The notes: generated by a model from the letters alone, not told the origin. Shown: positions 20,321 to 31,748, numbered from the stretch's first letter. The stretch: DNA of 64,000 nt from JAGOMW01 sp964644075 (GCA_964644075.1 CAZXUQ010000002.1:174992-238991), one strand, 5' to 3'. Numbers and translations: made by a program.

Positions 20321-21316
20321 ATGGAAAAACTAGATTACTCAGATATTAATAAATTTCTTGCTTCATTATGAGTTGTGCTCGTTTGAGTATCTTTGTTAAT
20401 ACCATATTTCTATCTTAAAGAAGATTTCTGATTTCTTATAAACACGAATGATTACAAATGACTACTTCCTTGAGTTCAGAATATCATACTAAATAAGTAT
20501 TACTACCTGGAAAAGCTTCAAATTATAATTCCAGTATTATCTCTATTGACCTTCTTGAGTTGAATAACTTCATTTTATATTTGAATTAAGCGCTGGAATA
20601 AAAATCAACAACAACTAGATAAAAAGTTGGCTATAGACATAGAAAAAGGTGATCTTGAAGTGATAGCCCTAAGGCCACAGACAAAGAAAGAAACTGAAGA
20701 AGACAAAAAGAATGAAGTTATAGACGATCTCGGTGTTAAAGATGAGCCTGATCCGGCAAACAAACCCTCAAAAAATATAAATTATCCTGAGAGAATTAAC
20801 AACTACATAAGAATTGAAAATATGATTGCAGGACTATTTAAATCCTTTAAGAGTGATGATTATACTATTTTTTCGCAGCAAAGAATCGATAACCGTATTA
20901 ATGTAGATGTACTCCTTCAATCAAGCAAAAAATCTCTTTCTGATGCAATAGTTGAGATTAAATATCTTTCCACATTAAATATCTTTCACGCAAAAAGAAT
21001 TTTAGATAGCCTAAACTCTATAATAGCTTACTATAAAAATAAATCTGGTAAATTTTGTATACCTATACTAATAATCGCATGAAATGACGATATAAAAGAA
21101 GAAGATATTATAAGACTCGAATCGTACATAAATGAATATAAGAAAGGACTACCTGATATTGCCTCTCTCATAACTAAAATAATTCCTGAAAGCAAAATTC
21201 AGGAATTAGATGTGAGTGATATAATAAGTGAAGTATACGATAAGTCCCAGCTAGATATAATCCATAAGAAAATGGCTAAAATTGCTGGAAGACTTTTTAG
21301 AGACAATAAAAACTAA
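20321..21316 (+). CDS. Two-helix membrane protein with PD-(D/E)XK-like motif
   Basis: 331 aa, not recognised by family. Two N-terminal helices (residues about 12-35 and 63-90), a charged linker, then a soluble domain. Within it, NRINVDVLLQSSKKS followed by DAIVEIKYLS gives the D-x(n)-ExK spacing of restriction-endonuclease-like folds, with the preceding FSQQRI helix. The gene is clearly more AT-rich than its neighbours and uses many TGA as Gly. It may be an anchored nuclease or an inactive member. Follows DUF2200 by 27 nt and precedes the MFS gene by 11 nt. Confidence 0.6.
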
Positions 21317-21327
21317 AGTGAATTATA

Positions 21328-22629
21328 ATGACTACTAAAAATCTTTTCTCCCACATCCTCACCAACACCGCGATAGCAGGATTTACCAATATGCTCCTCT
21401 GGTTCGCGATTACCTTCTGGGTATTTCTCTCGACGAGATCCGTCATGGCGACTGGAATACTCGGTGGGATATATCTCGTATTCAACCTTTTTTCTGGGAT
21501 TTATTTTGGTTCACTCGTCGATCACAATAGAAAGAAATCGATCATGCTCGCCTCATCGACAGCATCTCTCATCCTCTATGCGATAGCGACGATAGTATAC
21601 TTCTCACTTCCTCTCTCGACTTGGCAGAACATCAGTAATATATGACTCTGGGTATTTATCGTGATCGCGATGGCATGAATTCTCATGGGCAATATCCGCA
21701 TGATCGCACTCTCGACGATAGTCACGATACTGATCCCCGAGTGAGACCGAGACAAGGCAAATGGCAAAGTATGAGCAGTGAACGGTCTCGTTTTTACCGT
21801 GGTATCTGTATTTTCTGGACTCATCATCGGACAACTCGGGATGGAGTGGGCACTCATGATCGTAGTAGGGGTGACGCTCATAGTGATCCTCCATCTCATG
21901 ACGCTCTCGTTCCCTCGAGAAGATCATCTCGAAGACCGTCATGAAGATGATAAAAAAATAGATATAACAGGTACGATAAAAATTATCGCATGAATATCTG
22001 GTCTTTTTGCGATGATATTTTTCGCTATGTGGAACAATTTTCTCGGCTGAGTATTTATGGCACTTATGGATGCCTACGGACTCTCGATCGTCTCAGTGGA
22101 GGTGTGGGGTATGACTCTCGCCATCACTTCGATGGGCTTCATCCTCTGAGGAACTCTCGTGGCACGCTATGGTCTCGGGGGTAATCCTGTGAAAACACTC
22201 CTCGTGATGAACCTCATCACCTGGTCAGTGTGTATCTGGTTTCCTCTTATTTCATCGATCTATCTGGTGGGGATAGGATTTTTTCTCTGGATGGTATTCG
22301 GACCGATGATCGAAGCAAGTGAGCAAACTATCCTTCAAAAAGTTGTCCCCCTTGAGAGACAGTGAAGAGTATTCGGGTTTGGACAGTCTATGGAAAATAT
22401 CGCAAGTCCGCTTACCGCATTTCTCGTTGGGCCACTCACAGAACTCCTCGTCATGCCATGGGTGAGAGCCTGAGGGATGAATGCACTCGTCTGAGACTGG
22501 TGGGGAACAAGTGATGAAAGAGCTATGGCAGTTGTCTTTGTCCTGGCAGGACTCCTTTGAGTTACGATAACACTCCTCGCATTTTGGTCGAAAAGTTATA
22601 GAAATCTCTCGAAAAACTATACAGCATAA
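21328..22629 (+). CDS. MFS transporter (drug-efflux type)
   Basis: 433 aa, about 12 helices. The loop after helix 2 has GSLVDHNRKKSIM, the MFS GxLaDrxxRK signature; later RDKANGKVGAVNGLVFTVVS and GRVFGFGQSMENIASPLTAF resemble the MFS_3/enterobactin-exporter-like group. Expected to export small molecules by proton antiport. The stop codon abuts the stop of the convergent permease gene with no spacing. Confidence 0.85.
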
Positions 22630-25032
22630 CTATCTCCTCGAGAGAGCGAGCATGACGATATACCAGACACCCACACCTCACATCACCGAGAAAAACTGTG
22701 AGAACGAGAACTCGAGAAATGCTCAAGAAGAAAGCATCATATATGAGATCACTCCTCCTCCAAAGAGAGCAAAAACATACGATACAGTATAGATGAGAGC
22801 TCGTGAGAAAGAGAGGCTCCTCCCGAGCTCTGATGGCACCATCCCAAAGAGTGGATAGAGTCGTCTCTTGATATCCTCGATCCCTCGCATCTCCCCAAAA
22901 AGTGCGATGATAGCAAATATCGCAAAGAGTGTGATCCAGGCGAGAAAGAGTGATATTACCGAGAGGACTTTCGATGATATACCTCTCACGATCGTGAGGA
23001 TATTTTCTATATCGATAAAAGTGACATGTGGTCAGCTACTGGCAAGGATTCATTTTTTCCAGAGATCGACATCACTCGCATACGTTGCCGCGAAGTAGGT
23101 CTTGGGGGCACGAGCGAATGCCTCAGGATCGAGAGAAAAATAGAAGAACGGTCGAAATCCCTCTCTTTCACTCTTGCGAATATTTGCAACAGTGAGAGTG
23201 ATATCACGCCCAGAAAGGAGAAATGTCACTCGATCTCAGATACTGAGTCCGATACGCTCAGCAAAATCCTGATCGAGAGAGACTTCATCAGCAGATATCA
23301 CCTCTTTTCACTTGATGACAGGATTGTCGACTTTACTCGTCGTCATATTGAACTCTCGGGTAAACTCTCCACTTGGTTTCTCGACTCCGAGGTGTTCGGG
23401 AAGAGTTTTCTCGTTGATACGGGTGATACGAGCACGGATGACACTATAGAGCTCGCCACTTCATGCCATATATTTCTCGATTTTTTCTCGGTCTTGTTCG
23501 AGGATGTTGATCGCATAGACATTGGCAGTAGAGCTCATATCGAGGGTGAGCTTGGACCTGAAGGCAAAAGAAAACACGAGAAATACGATCAATGCAATCG
23601 AGAGGAGAGTGAGTGAAAGTGTGATAGGGAGAGTCGGTGCAAGTGGGCGTACATGCGTACGGATAGCATCATAGAGAGGAAATCGAGATGAGCGAAATCC
23701 CCTCGAAATAGAAAAAAGGAATACATACACACCTCGGATGATAAAAAATAGTACGATCAGAGCCAGTATCGCCACTCCTCATATGAAAAGGGATTTGCTG
23801 ATATCGAGAAATATATAAAAGAGTGTCACTATAGCAGTTGAGAGACTCAGTGTGATGATGCTCATATCTCGAGATATCCACTCTTTCGAGCGAGGAAATA
23901 TGCGATAGATGGTTTCCCTGAAAAAAAGTGGTACGATGAGCTGCCATCCAAATCGAGCTCTCCAGGCAGGATAGAGTGCTGAAGCCGTGAGGATCATGAT
24001 GAGTCAGATACTCCAGAAGACACTCTTCGGAAGGAATACAAATCCCTCCGCTCCAGGAAGTCTCGATACTCCCTCGATGATGAGGATTGAGACTCATATC
24101 GCAGTGATGAGAGAGAGTGGTATGATGATCGTATAGACGATGAGAAAGAGGACGAGTTGTCTTCTCCGAGTGAGTCAGAGTATCTCTGTGATCGAGAGTG
24201 TTTTCGAAAGGGTGGCAAAGAGTCGATCATGAGCCGAGCGTATGATGATGAGGGCAAATATAGAAACCACAGCGAGGATCAGGAGGATATACTCAGTGAG
24301 CTCTTCTACGATATCGAGGGACTGTTCTGAACGGTCGAGATAGGTCCTGATACGGTAGTCAGGATATGCTTCACTCGGTATACGTCCCTTCACAGTGAGA
24401 GCGTCACTCTCTCTCGAAAATGATACAAAAAGCTCACTATCGAGTCTCGAACCCGATGATATCAGGAGTGAACCTGAGAGGAGATCGATCGGGAGGATGA
24501 TGAGTGCATTCTCACCACCAAAAGAAAATCATAGATCACTCGAACGGACGATACGATCGGTGATGGCGATATCGCGACCATCGATACGAATAGTCTCTCA
24601 GGAACTATATTTCGAGAGGAGATCATCGGAAACGCTCACTCGATTTTTTTCTTCACGAGGAGAGAGGATATCTGTTTCGAGTATTCATTTTTGTGGATAG
24701 GATCCACTGTAGGCGATGACATTGATAAGTCAGGGTTTCCCTTCTCGGTCAAAAAGTGTAGTCGAAAACTCTCGCACCTCTGCGATACGTGTCTCAGTTC
24801 CACTCAAGTATAGAGCAAATGTCTGGGTGAGGGGCTTTTCTGGAAGTCACTCATGTGAGATCTTGAGATCTGCGCCAAAAAGTGGACGCGTCTCCCGAGA
24901 GACACTCTCACTGACATTGTCCGTGAGGAGTCGCATCGTGATAAATCCTGTCCCAGTGAGAAAAAACGTAAAAAAGAGGATAAAGATCGATCTCCAGTTC
25001 CTCCCAATAATAAGTCGAAAGAGTCTATACAT
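22630..25032 (-). CDS. ABC transporter permease, FtsX/MacB type (YbbP-like)
   Basis: 800 aa. N-terminal helix (NWRSIFILFFTFFLTGTGFI), a long extracytoplasmic domain with DLKISHEG, then helices around EYILLILAVVSIFALIIIR, a second block (LPITLSLTLLSIALIVFLVF), a second soluble domain and C-terminal FtsX helices (LFLAWITLFAIFAIIALFG). Two FtsX domains of this size fit YbbP, the partner of YbbA. Cotranscribed after the ATPase; preceded by a TesA-like lipoprotein as in Proteobacteria. Ends 1 nt after the MFS stop on the other strand. Confidence 0.85.
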
Positions 25033-25040
25033 GAGATATA

Positions 25041-25769
25041 TTATTTATGGATGAGTTCGAGAGCTCCGCCATGAAGACGGTAGGTCGTATCAGCGAAATC
25101 GGCGATATCAGGATCATGGGTGATCATGATGATGGTATTGTTTGTTTCTCTATGGAGATCAGTGATGAGGTGCATGATTTTTTTGGCATTGGCTTCGTCG
25201 AGATTTCCTGTCGGCTCATCAGCAAAAAGATATGGAACTCTCGAAACAAATGCTCGTGCGATCGCTACTCTCTGTGCCTCACCTCCTGAGAGCTCAGTCG
25301 GATAGCGATCTCATTTTCACATGAGTCCTACTTTTTCGAGTATCTCATGCGTATCATAGCGCCTTGGTGCATGAGAGATATCGAGAACGAGGTCGATATT
25401 TTCACTCACCGTCAGACTCGGTATGAGTTCAAATGACTGAAAAATAAATGCAATATGCTGTCCTCTATAGGCGATCATCGCGTCGGGCGAGAGTGTCGTT
25501 ATATCTATGGTTTTGTCATTTCGAGCGAGCTCTGTTTCTGTGAGCGACGAGAAATCTTGCTCAGCCTCTGTCAATCCAAGATAGATCGAGCCCCTATCAG
25601 GACGGATAATCCCAGCGATGAGAGAGAGAAGTGATGATTTCCCTGCTCCACTTGCTCCCATCAGAGCAACGAATTTCCCACTCTCGATCGTCCAGTCAAG
25701 ATCAGTAAAAAGTGTGACCTTTTCTCCGTGAGAAGTATAGGATTTTGTGATGTTTTTGAGTAAGATCAT
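25041..25769 (-). CDS. ABC transporter ATPase (YbbA/LolD-like)
   Basis: 242 aa. Walker A GASGAGKSSLLSLIAG (about residue 37), Q-loop FIFQSFELIPSLT, signature ELSGGEAQRVAIARAF, Walker B LFADEPTGNLDEA, H-loop ITHD. The LolD/MacB/FtsE subfamily pattern (FQ.FxLxPxLT) is clear. Two consecutive-codon TGA Gly (GKG) precede the signature. Cytoplasmic motor for the following FtsX-type permease. Confidence 0.93.
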
Positions 25770-25770
25770 A

Positions 25771-26421
25771 TTATTTTGTTATGAGTTTTTCTTTTTCTAG
25801 CACTTTCACGAGATTTTCCACAACGACAGCATATCACTCTTTATTTGGATGGATACGGTCATCTTGGTTCAGGGTTCACTTCAGTGCGACTCACTGGAGA
25901 AAAAACGGCATAAATGGGAGTTTATATTCCTTTGCAATACGAGGAAATATGGCTTCATAAGCAGACCCATAGTCTCACCCAAGATTGAGAGGAGCACGCA
26001 TCCCAGCAAAAAGGATAGCGATATTTTTAGATTGTATTTTCTCGATGATCGAGCGGAGATTGGACTCGATATCGGCGACAGACTTTCCCTGGAAAGCGTC
26101 GTTGGCACCGATACAAAGGATCACGAGAGATGGAGTATCTCACTCGAGAACCCAGTCAAGGCGAGAGAGAAGTCATGCAGTCGTATCTCATGATATTCAG
26201 GCATTGATGAGCCTGTAGTCATATCCAACTTCTCTGAGTTTTTTCTCGAGTTGACTCGGATATGAGTCACTCTCAGGGAGTCCATATCCAGCAGTCAGAG
26301 AGTCTCCGAGTGCGAGTATAGTTTTTGGTGTTTCTGGTACTGTCGTACTGAGTTTTGCTGGTTCGGAGGCTCCACATGATGTGAGAAGAAAAACGGAAAA
26401 AAGGAAGAAGTATTTTTTCAT
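25771..26421 (-). CDS. GDSL/SGNH arylesterase-like lipoprotein (TesA-like)
   Basis: 216 aa. Lipoprotein signal with lipobox LTSC (Cys 16). SGNH blocks: ILALGDSLTAGYG (nucleophile Ser), GISGDTTAGLLSR (Gly), LCIGANDAFQG (Asn) and DRIHPNKEGYAVV (Asp/His). Equivalent to TesA/arylesterase, whose gene adjoins ybbA-ybbP in E. coli. Probably a lipase or lysophospholipase held in the outer leaflet of the membrane. Start is 1 nt upstream of the ATPase reading region (stops and starts nearly touch). Confidence 0.9.
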
Positions 26422-26674
26422 AAAAAATGTAGAGAGAGCCTCTGCAGTATAGAGAGGATTTCGAAAATATCGAGAAAAAATGTGAGTAAAAAATTTTGTC
26501 GTATTACCTGATAATAGAAGTGCTTTTGTTTACTTTGACAAAAAAGTATGATATCACAGGGTATATGTCGGTCTGTGAAGCAAGCGTAGAGAGTTCGTGA
26601 AGAGTGAGTAGAGAAGTTTGGTATATGACGAGAAGCGAGTAAACTACCATCGCTTTATTTCCTTATTTTTTCAT

Positions 26675-27151
26675 ATGAACAAATTTCTATTGCTCGGGAT
26701 GCTTTCCCTCGTAGCCATCATCCTCTCCCCTCTTGCTGATGCAAGCCGTGGATACCATAACGGATGGTCACACTGGAACGGGACAGGGACGGTCACAGGA
26801 TCAGGGACAACTGGAAGCGGTATGCTCGAAAGTCTCGCATGCGTACGGAGTGCTGTAGCAACTCGCGAAGCGGGTGCGCGTGCTGCTTATGTTAGTTTCA
26901 ATACAGCTATACTTGCTGCTCTCGATGCTCGCACGAAAGCCCTCGATACTGCATGGACTCTCACAGAGAAGAATGCGAGAAAAACTGCTCGAGATGCTGC
27001 ATGGCAGACATGGAAAGACTCTACGAAAACTGCACGTAAAACATATAAGGATGCTACAAAAACGGCATGGAATACCTTTTATACTGCAACTCGAAGCTGT
27101 AAAGTAAATGATGTAGAGTCTCGCGATGCTCGTGAGATGAACTTCGAATAA
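26675..27151 (+). CDS. Exported Ala/Thr-rich helical protein
   Basis: 158 aa, unrecognised. Signal peptide (KFLLLGMLSLVAIILSPLADA), a Gly/Ser/Thr-rich linker (WNGTGTVTGSGTTGSG), then about 100 residues of amphipathic helix with repeated ARKTARDAAWQTWKDSTKTA-like units and two Cys (LACVRS, TRSCKV) that could bridge its ends. ATG 26675 chosen over an upstream frame-open ATG because it begins the signal peptide. Closed by a strong terminator. Confidence 0.75.
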   Translation: MNKFLLLGMLSLVAIILSPLADASRGYHNGWSHWNGTGTVTGSGTTGSGMLESLACVRSAVATREAGARAAYVSFNTAILAALDARTKALDTAWTLTEKNARKTARDAAWQTWKDSTKTARKTYKDATKTAWNTFYTATRSCKVNDVESRDAREMNFE

Positions 27152-27158
27152 TATTTTC

Positions 27159-27186
27159 TCCCCCGAAGTTTCGGGGGATTTTTTTC
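27159..27186 (+). terminator. Intrinsic terminator
   Basis: CCCCCGAA pairs with TTCGGGGG across a short loop, followed by ATTTTTTTC. It lies 8 nt after the preceding stop and the T tract runs up to the next ATG (27189). Confidence 0.9.
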
Positions 27187-27188
27187 TT

Positions 27189-28520
27189 ATGCGCTATACT
27201 ACCCTTATTTTCGTGTGTTGGCTCTCGTTGTCATCACATGTATTTGGAGCGAGTTTTCCTGATACGACATACTCTTTTTACCGTGATGCGATCGATACAC
27301 TCTCGAGTGAAAAAGTGATCTCTGGATTTGGAGATGGGACATTTCGTCCATATGCGACGATCACTCGAGCTGAGTTTCTCAAGATCCTCATGAAAGCAGA
27401 GGGGATCGATACGAATAGTGGACATACGAGTGCGTGTTTCACTGATGTAAAAACATCTATGTGGTACCATACCTACATATGTGAAGCTGCGAAAAGAGGT
27501 ATAGTAAAAGGTTTTTCGGATGGTACATTTGGACCAAATAATCCTGTAACAACTCTCGAGGCTCTCGCTATCGGGATGCGACTCTATAAACTCGTCCCGA
27601 GTGACGGAACTCCATGGTATCTTCCCTATCAGGATCTCGCCAATCGAGAAAATATCCTCAGGACGAGTGACTATACTCTCTCTACCCCTCTTTCTCGTGG
27701 GAAGGCAAGCGAGTATATCATGAAGCTCAGAGCGTATGCGAAAACAAAAACCCTACAAACTTCTCGATCACTCGGCTGTAGTCAGGGGTCATGACTCGGG
27801 GAAAATCCAACTATAGAAATCGCCTGAAAAACAAGATCCTATATCCTCTCTCTACCAGCAGGATATACGAGTGGAAATGCCTATAAACTCATCATCGCAA
27901 ATCATGGCCGTACCAATAGTAATACCATGGTGAGAGACTATATGGGGCTCGAATCAAGGTGATGGGGATGAGGTGGAGCGAGTGATTTTATCGTCGCATA
28001 TCCGAGCGCCCTCACTGCCAATGGGTGATGATATACTTGGTCAAGTGATGAAAATATAACTTTCGTCGATGCGATTATCAGAGAGATCGGTGATAACTAC
28101 TGTATCGATCGAGATCAGGTATACGTCGTAGGACATTCTCTCGGGGCATGGTTCTCATCGAAACTTGCCTGTATGCGTGGAGATATATGGCGTGGTATGG
28201 CGATCGTATGATGAGGTGGCTTCACGACTCCGTGCAATAACTCACCGACAGCAACACTTATATACCAAAACGCTGATGATACCCTCTCATCGCCTGCATC
28301 TGCACGGAGTGTCGAGAAGACGATGAAGACACTCAATAGTTGTGGAAATACTCTAGAAACTGTCGCTATAGGAAATCTCTCATGTCAAAAATGGCGAGAC
28401 TGCTCAAGTGGCAATCCCGTCATCTGGTGTGAGTGATATCCTACACTCGGTGGCAATCCACATAGCTGGCCGACGGGTGGATGAGGTGCTATACGAGATT
28501 TTTTTCAGGCACTACCGTAG
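27189..28520 (+). CDS. SLH-domain protein with polyhydroxybutyrate-depolymerase/feruloyl-esterase domain
   Basis: 443 aa. Signal peptide; two SLH repeats (DAIDTLSSEKVISGFGDGTF near residue 40, and AAKRGIVKGFSDGTFGP near residue 100); then, from about residue 205, an alpha/beta-hydrolase of the LpqC/COG3509 type: SYILSLPAGYTSGNAYKLII, NHGRTN, VGHSLGAWFSS (nucleophile Ser near 318) and GNPHSWPTGGGG with the catalytic His. Many Gly are TGA, including several in GGGG. An esterase anchored to the surface through SLH, probably acting on polymers or esterified polysaccharide. Confidence 0.88.
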
Positions 28521-28523
28521 TTC

Positions 28524-29390
28524 CTATTTTGCCTCCATTCCCCATACATCGATCTTGGCATCCTTCCACTCAAGATCGAGAGTAGATTTTCCTCATCGTG
28601 GATCATCGATGGTTCCCGTGATTTTTCCGCTAATCGTCGCAGTGTTTCCATTCTCAGCATATGCAGTCACTTCGACTTTTATGTTAGAGTTTCCATCATC
28701 GGTCTCGTGAACATGTGCAAATCCCTTTCCAGCATGATTGATATAGAGTGTGTTCTTGGTATATACACCTGTCTTTAGGGTACCGAGGAGATCAAAATTG
28801 ACAGAAGAATTGTCACTCTCTCGAACGAAACTCATCTTAAAAATAGGCATATCAGGTGACATCATTGCTCGACTTCCATACTTATAGTACGGGGGAGGAT
28901 TGATCTGACTTTTTCCTTCCCAGTCCTCTCCATTTACCCTTCACTTGAGTACGAGCTCAGATACCTGAGTAGCAACAGTTGGAGTATCTGCAGTCGGATA
29001 TTTCCCTCATTTTTCTACGAGGTAGGCATCCATAGAGACAGTATCATAGAGACTCTTATCTCCATCGAAATAGATACTGACTCGCTGTCACTTTACTGCT
29101 TTTTGGTATTCTCATGCCGAGTCAGAGAGGGATTTTACTGTTATACTGATACTTCTTCCTCATTTTTCAGTGATATCGATCGTATCACCGACACTCACCT
29201 CACCATCCTCGATATCTCATCGGATAAAGAAATCTCCACTATCCCCTGGAGTGGGCGTATGTGCGGTCATGACGAGGTGTGTCGTCGATGTATGTGCACT
29301 CGGAGAGGCTTCTCGAGCTGGAGTAGATGAACTCCCACAAGAGGAGAGAATGAGTACGCTCGAAAGAGCGATGAGGAGAGAGCGAATCAT
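28524..29390 (-). CDS. Lipoprotein of unknown function
   Basis: 288 aa. Signal with lipobox LSSC (LLIALSSVLILSSC). After a Ser/Thr-rich linker comes FFIRGDIEDGEVSVGDTIDI, which resembles the beta-barrel domain II of translation GTPases (RGxIExGxVxVGDxI), and then KSLSDSAWEYQKAVKGQRVS. The second half is beta-rich (HAGKGFAHVHETDDG, TATISGKITGTIDD). No catalytic motif. Its stop is 3 nt beyond the convergent esterase stop. Confidence 0.7.
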
Positions 29391-29450
29391 AGGAGAAAAT
29401 AAGAAACAAAAAGATTGTACAAGGATGATATAAAAAATCAACTCGATCTC

Positions 29451-29810
29451 CTATTTCCATATGCCCTGCCAGACTCAGACATAGTGGACGACGACATAGA
29501 GGAAAAATATATACCCTACGACTCACGAGAATAAAGCAATGAGGAGAGTATTGATGATCTTCTTCTGTTCGCGCTTGACTCGATCGAGTGTACATATACC
29601 CTCAGAGCGAAAATACCATATAAGACCTATAGCAAGACACACGAGTCCAAATACTCGAAAGTACCACTTGTACTCTCCATAGAAAGTATCAGCAAGCGAT
29701 GCTGCAAAAGAGACACTCCCAAGTCCAAGTGCGACGATGACAACTGATGAGAGACAGCAGAGTGAAGCAAGTGCGACACTCGATGAAATGATGGCGATAA
29801 GTTTTTTCAT
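29451..29810 (-). CDS. MerT-like small membrane protein
   Basis: 119 aa with three hydrophobic helices. First helix reads SSSVALASLCCLSSVVIVAL; the vicinal CC in this position is the metal-relay motif of MerT mercuric transporters. The next segment (YKWYFRVFGLVCLAIGLIWY) also matches. The expected second Cys pair on the inner face is reduced to one Cys (GICTLDR). May import or traffic a thiophilic metal; no merA or merR seen nearby. Confidence 0.62.
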
Positions 29811-29888
29811 AGGAGAAATGATAAAAGTTATAGAAATTTCGTTTTTTGTCATTCCGCAGCGTAGCGAAGGAATCACTTTAGAAAGCAC

Positions 29889-30182
29889 TTATGAGAGGAG
29901 AGTACTCGATAAATCATTCCATTCAGGATTGAGTCATTTTATAAGTTCTTCTTTCTTTGCTCTATTCCAATCTTTGAGTTCTTTTTCGCGTTCGATAGCA
30001 TTATAGACATATTTTGTTTCTTCAAAGTACACAAGCTTATGGCACTTGTATTTCTTAGAAAATCATTCTATCTTTCATCCCTTATGTTCACTTATTCTTC
30101 GAATAAGATTGTTCGTCATACCGATATAGAGAGTTCCCGAATCACTTGCCATGATGTAAATAAAAAATTGATATTCTGACAT
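29889..30182 (-). CDS. GIY-YIG nuclease domain protein (UPF0213/YhbQ-like)
   Basis: 97 aa. YQFFIYIMASDSGTLYIGMT carries the two halves of the GIY-YIG motif (here FIYIM and LYIGMT), then NLIRRISEHKGG with catalytic Arg, KCHKLVYFEETK and AIEREKELKDWNRAKK. This is the stand-alone YhbQ/endonuclease type common in CPR and Bacteroidetes, often associated with repair. Two Gly are TGA. Starts 74 nt downstream of msrAB. Confidence 0.92.
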
Positions 30183-30256
30183 TGTAAGATAATTTTGAAA
30201 GGGATGCCTACGGCATGACAAAAAGAAACTTCAGAAACGCCAGAAAAGTATCAAAA

Positions 30257-31396
30257 CTATTTCTTCTCGAATAAGCTCCTCCACTCCCCATATCCTTCTT
30301 TCTCGAGATCTTCTACTGGGATAAATCGCATACTCGCAGAGTTCATGCAGTATCTCTTCCCTCCCTTATCCGCTGGACCGTCATCGAAGACATGTCAGAG
30401 ATGAGACTGTGCATATTTCGAGTGGACCTCGGTGCGCGTCGACCAGAGTTTTTTATCCTCTTTGAACTCGACGTTATTCGGATCGATTGGTTTTACGAAG
30501 CTCGGCCATCCTGTCCCAGAGTCGTACTTATCGATCGAGGAGAAGAGTGGCTTCCCGTCGACGATATCTACGTAGATGCCAGCGCGCTTGTTATCCCAGT
30601 ACTCATTGGAAAATGGACGTTCAGTGCCTTCCTCTTGAGTGACTTCATACTGGATTGGAGTCAATTTTTCTTTGAGTTGTTCTTTTGTCATAGGTGTATT
30701 GTGATAAGAAGTTCCCGACTGTGTATTCTCTTTTGTATATTGGTAATCTGCTCACCAGATTTTTTCTTGGTACTCTCGGCGTCATGATCCATTTGTATAG
30801 AGCTTGTAGTGGAACGGATTCGTTTTATAGTAATTTTGGTGATAGTCCTCTGCTGGATAGAAGGTCGTAAAGGCAAGGATAGGAACACTGAGTTTCCCAC
30901 TTCCAAATCTTCATGAAGCCTCAAGGCGAGATTTTGAAGCCTCGGCGAGAGATTTTTCTGTTTCATCCTGATACCAGATGGCTGGGGTGTACTGAGGTCC
31001 TCGGTCGACATACTGTCCTCCTGTATCCGTCGGATCAGCAGTACGCCAAAATATCTCAAGTAAGTCATTGTATCCGATAATCTTGGGATCATAGACGACC
31101 TCGATCGCCTCACGATGATGCGTTTGTCAGTGGCTTACCTGTTCATATGTCGGAGAGGTCTCTGTCCCTCAGGCATAGCCACTCACAGCATCGATCACTC
31201 CATTATAGTGTTCAAAACTTGATTCCGAGCACCAAAAACATCCAGCTGCAAAGTAAGCTTTACGGTAACTCCCAGTCTCTGTAGTCGTCTCTGTATAGTC
31301 GGTTTTTGGTGGCTCAGCAAATGCCGCACGGATGTGTGGCCACTTCCACCAGAGGAGCGATATGAGAAGGAGAGTGATGAGAAAAAAGTATTTCAT
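30257..31396 (-). CDS. msrAB: Membrane-anchored peptide-methionine sulfoxide reductase MsrA-MsrB fusion
   Basis: 379 aa, one frame. N-terminal helix (YFFLITLLLISLLWW) directs it outside the cytoplasm. MsrA domain: YFAAGCFWCSESSFE with catalytic Cys 53, SGYAGGTETSPTYEQV, HREAIEVVYDP. MsrB domain from about residue 236: YDSGTGWPSF, HLGHVFDDGP (Gly = TGA) and RYCMNSASMRF with the catalytic Cys near 350. The zinc CxxC pairs of many MsrB are missing. Repairs S- and R-Met sulfoxide in surface proteins. Lies 9 nt after an ArsR regulator, which probably controls it. Confidence 0.95.
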
Positions 31397-31405
31397 AAGA
31401 GAGAG

Positions 31406-31729
31406 TTAGCGCATATAGGATGAGAGAAAGAGAAGCAGTTTCTCGACAAATGGACTCTCACGACAGAGAGAGTATTCTACTTCTCGCCAGTTTCGACGTT
31501 TCTCGACGATACCTGCCTGGTGCATCTTCGCGAGATACTGAGAGACCTGAGATGGGGTACAGTTCGTGAGACGACCGATCTCTCAGGATGGGAGCGCATC
31601 GACACGGAGGAGGAGGTAGATGATCTCGAGTCGACAATCAGAAGAAAGCGCACCAAATACCTCTGCCATCTCAAGCATGCGGTCTTCTTGTGCAAACATT
31701 TCTTTCTGGATGGTAGCAAGTGAAGTCAT
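31406..31729 (-). CDS. ArsR-family winged-helix regulator
   Basis: 107 aa. MAEVFGALSSDCRLEIIYLL, then GRLTNCTPSQVSQYLAKMHQ (recognition helix) and AGIVEKRRNWREVEYSL (wing). Cys at SDC and NC are placed where a redox or metal switch could sit. First gene of the msrAB operon. An inverted repeat CATTT-TATG-AAATG at 31751-31764 overlaps the likely -10 and is a plausible operator, so autoregulation by oxidant or metal is likely. Confidence 0.9.
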
Positions 31730-31748
31730 AGTTTCTTTCTATTATTTT

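Noticed and set aside
26535..26567. TTGACA...TATATG as promoter of the 26675 gene
   Set aside because: The spacer is 21 nt and an alternative TATGAT lies only 6 nt from the -35, so the match is not convincing.
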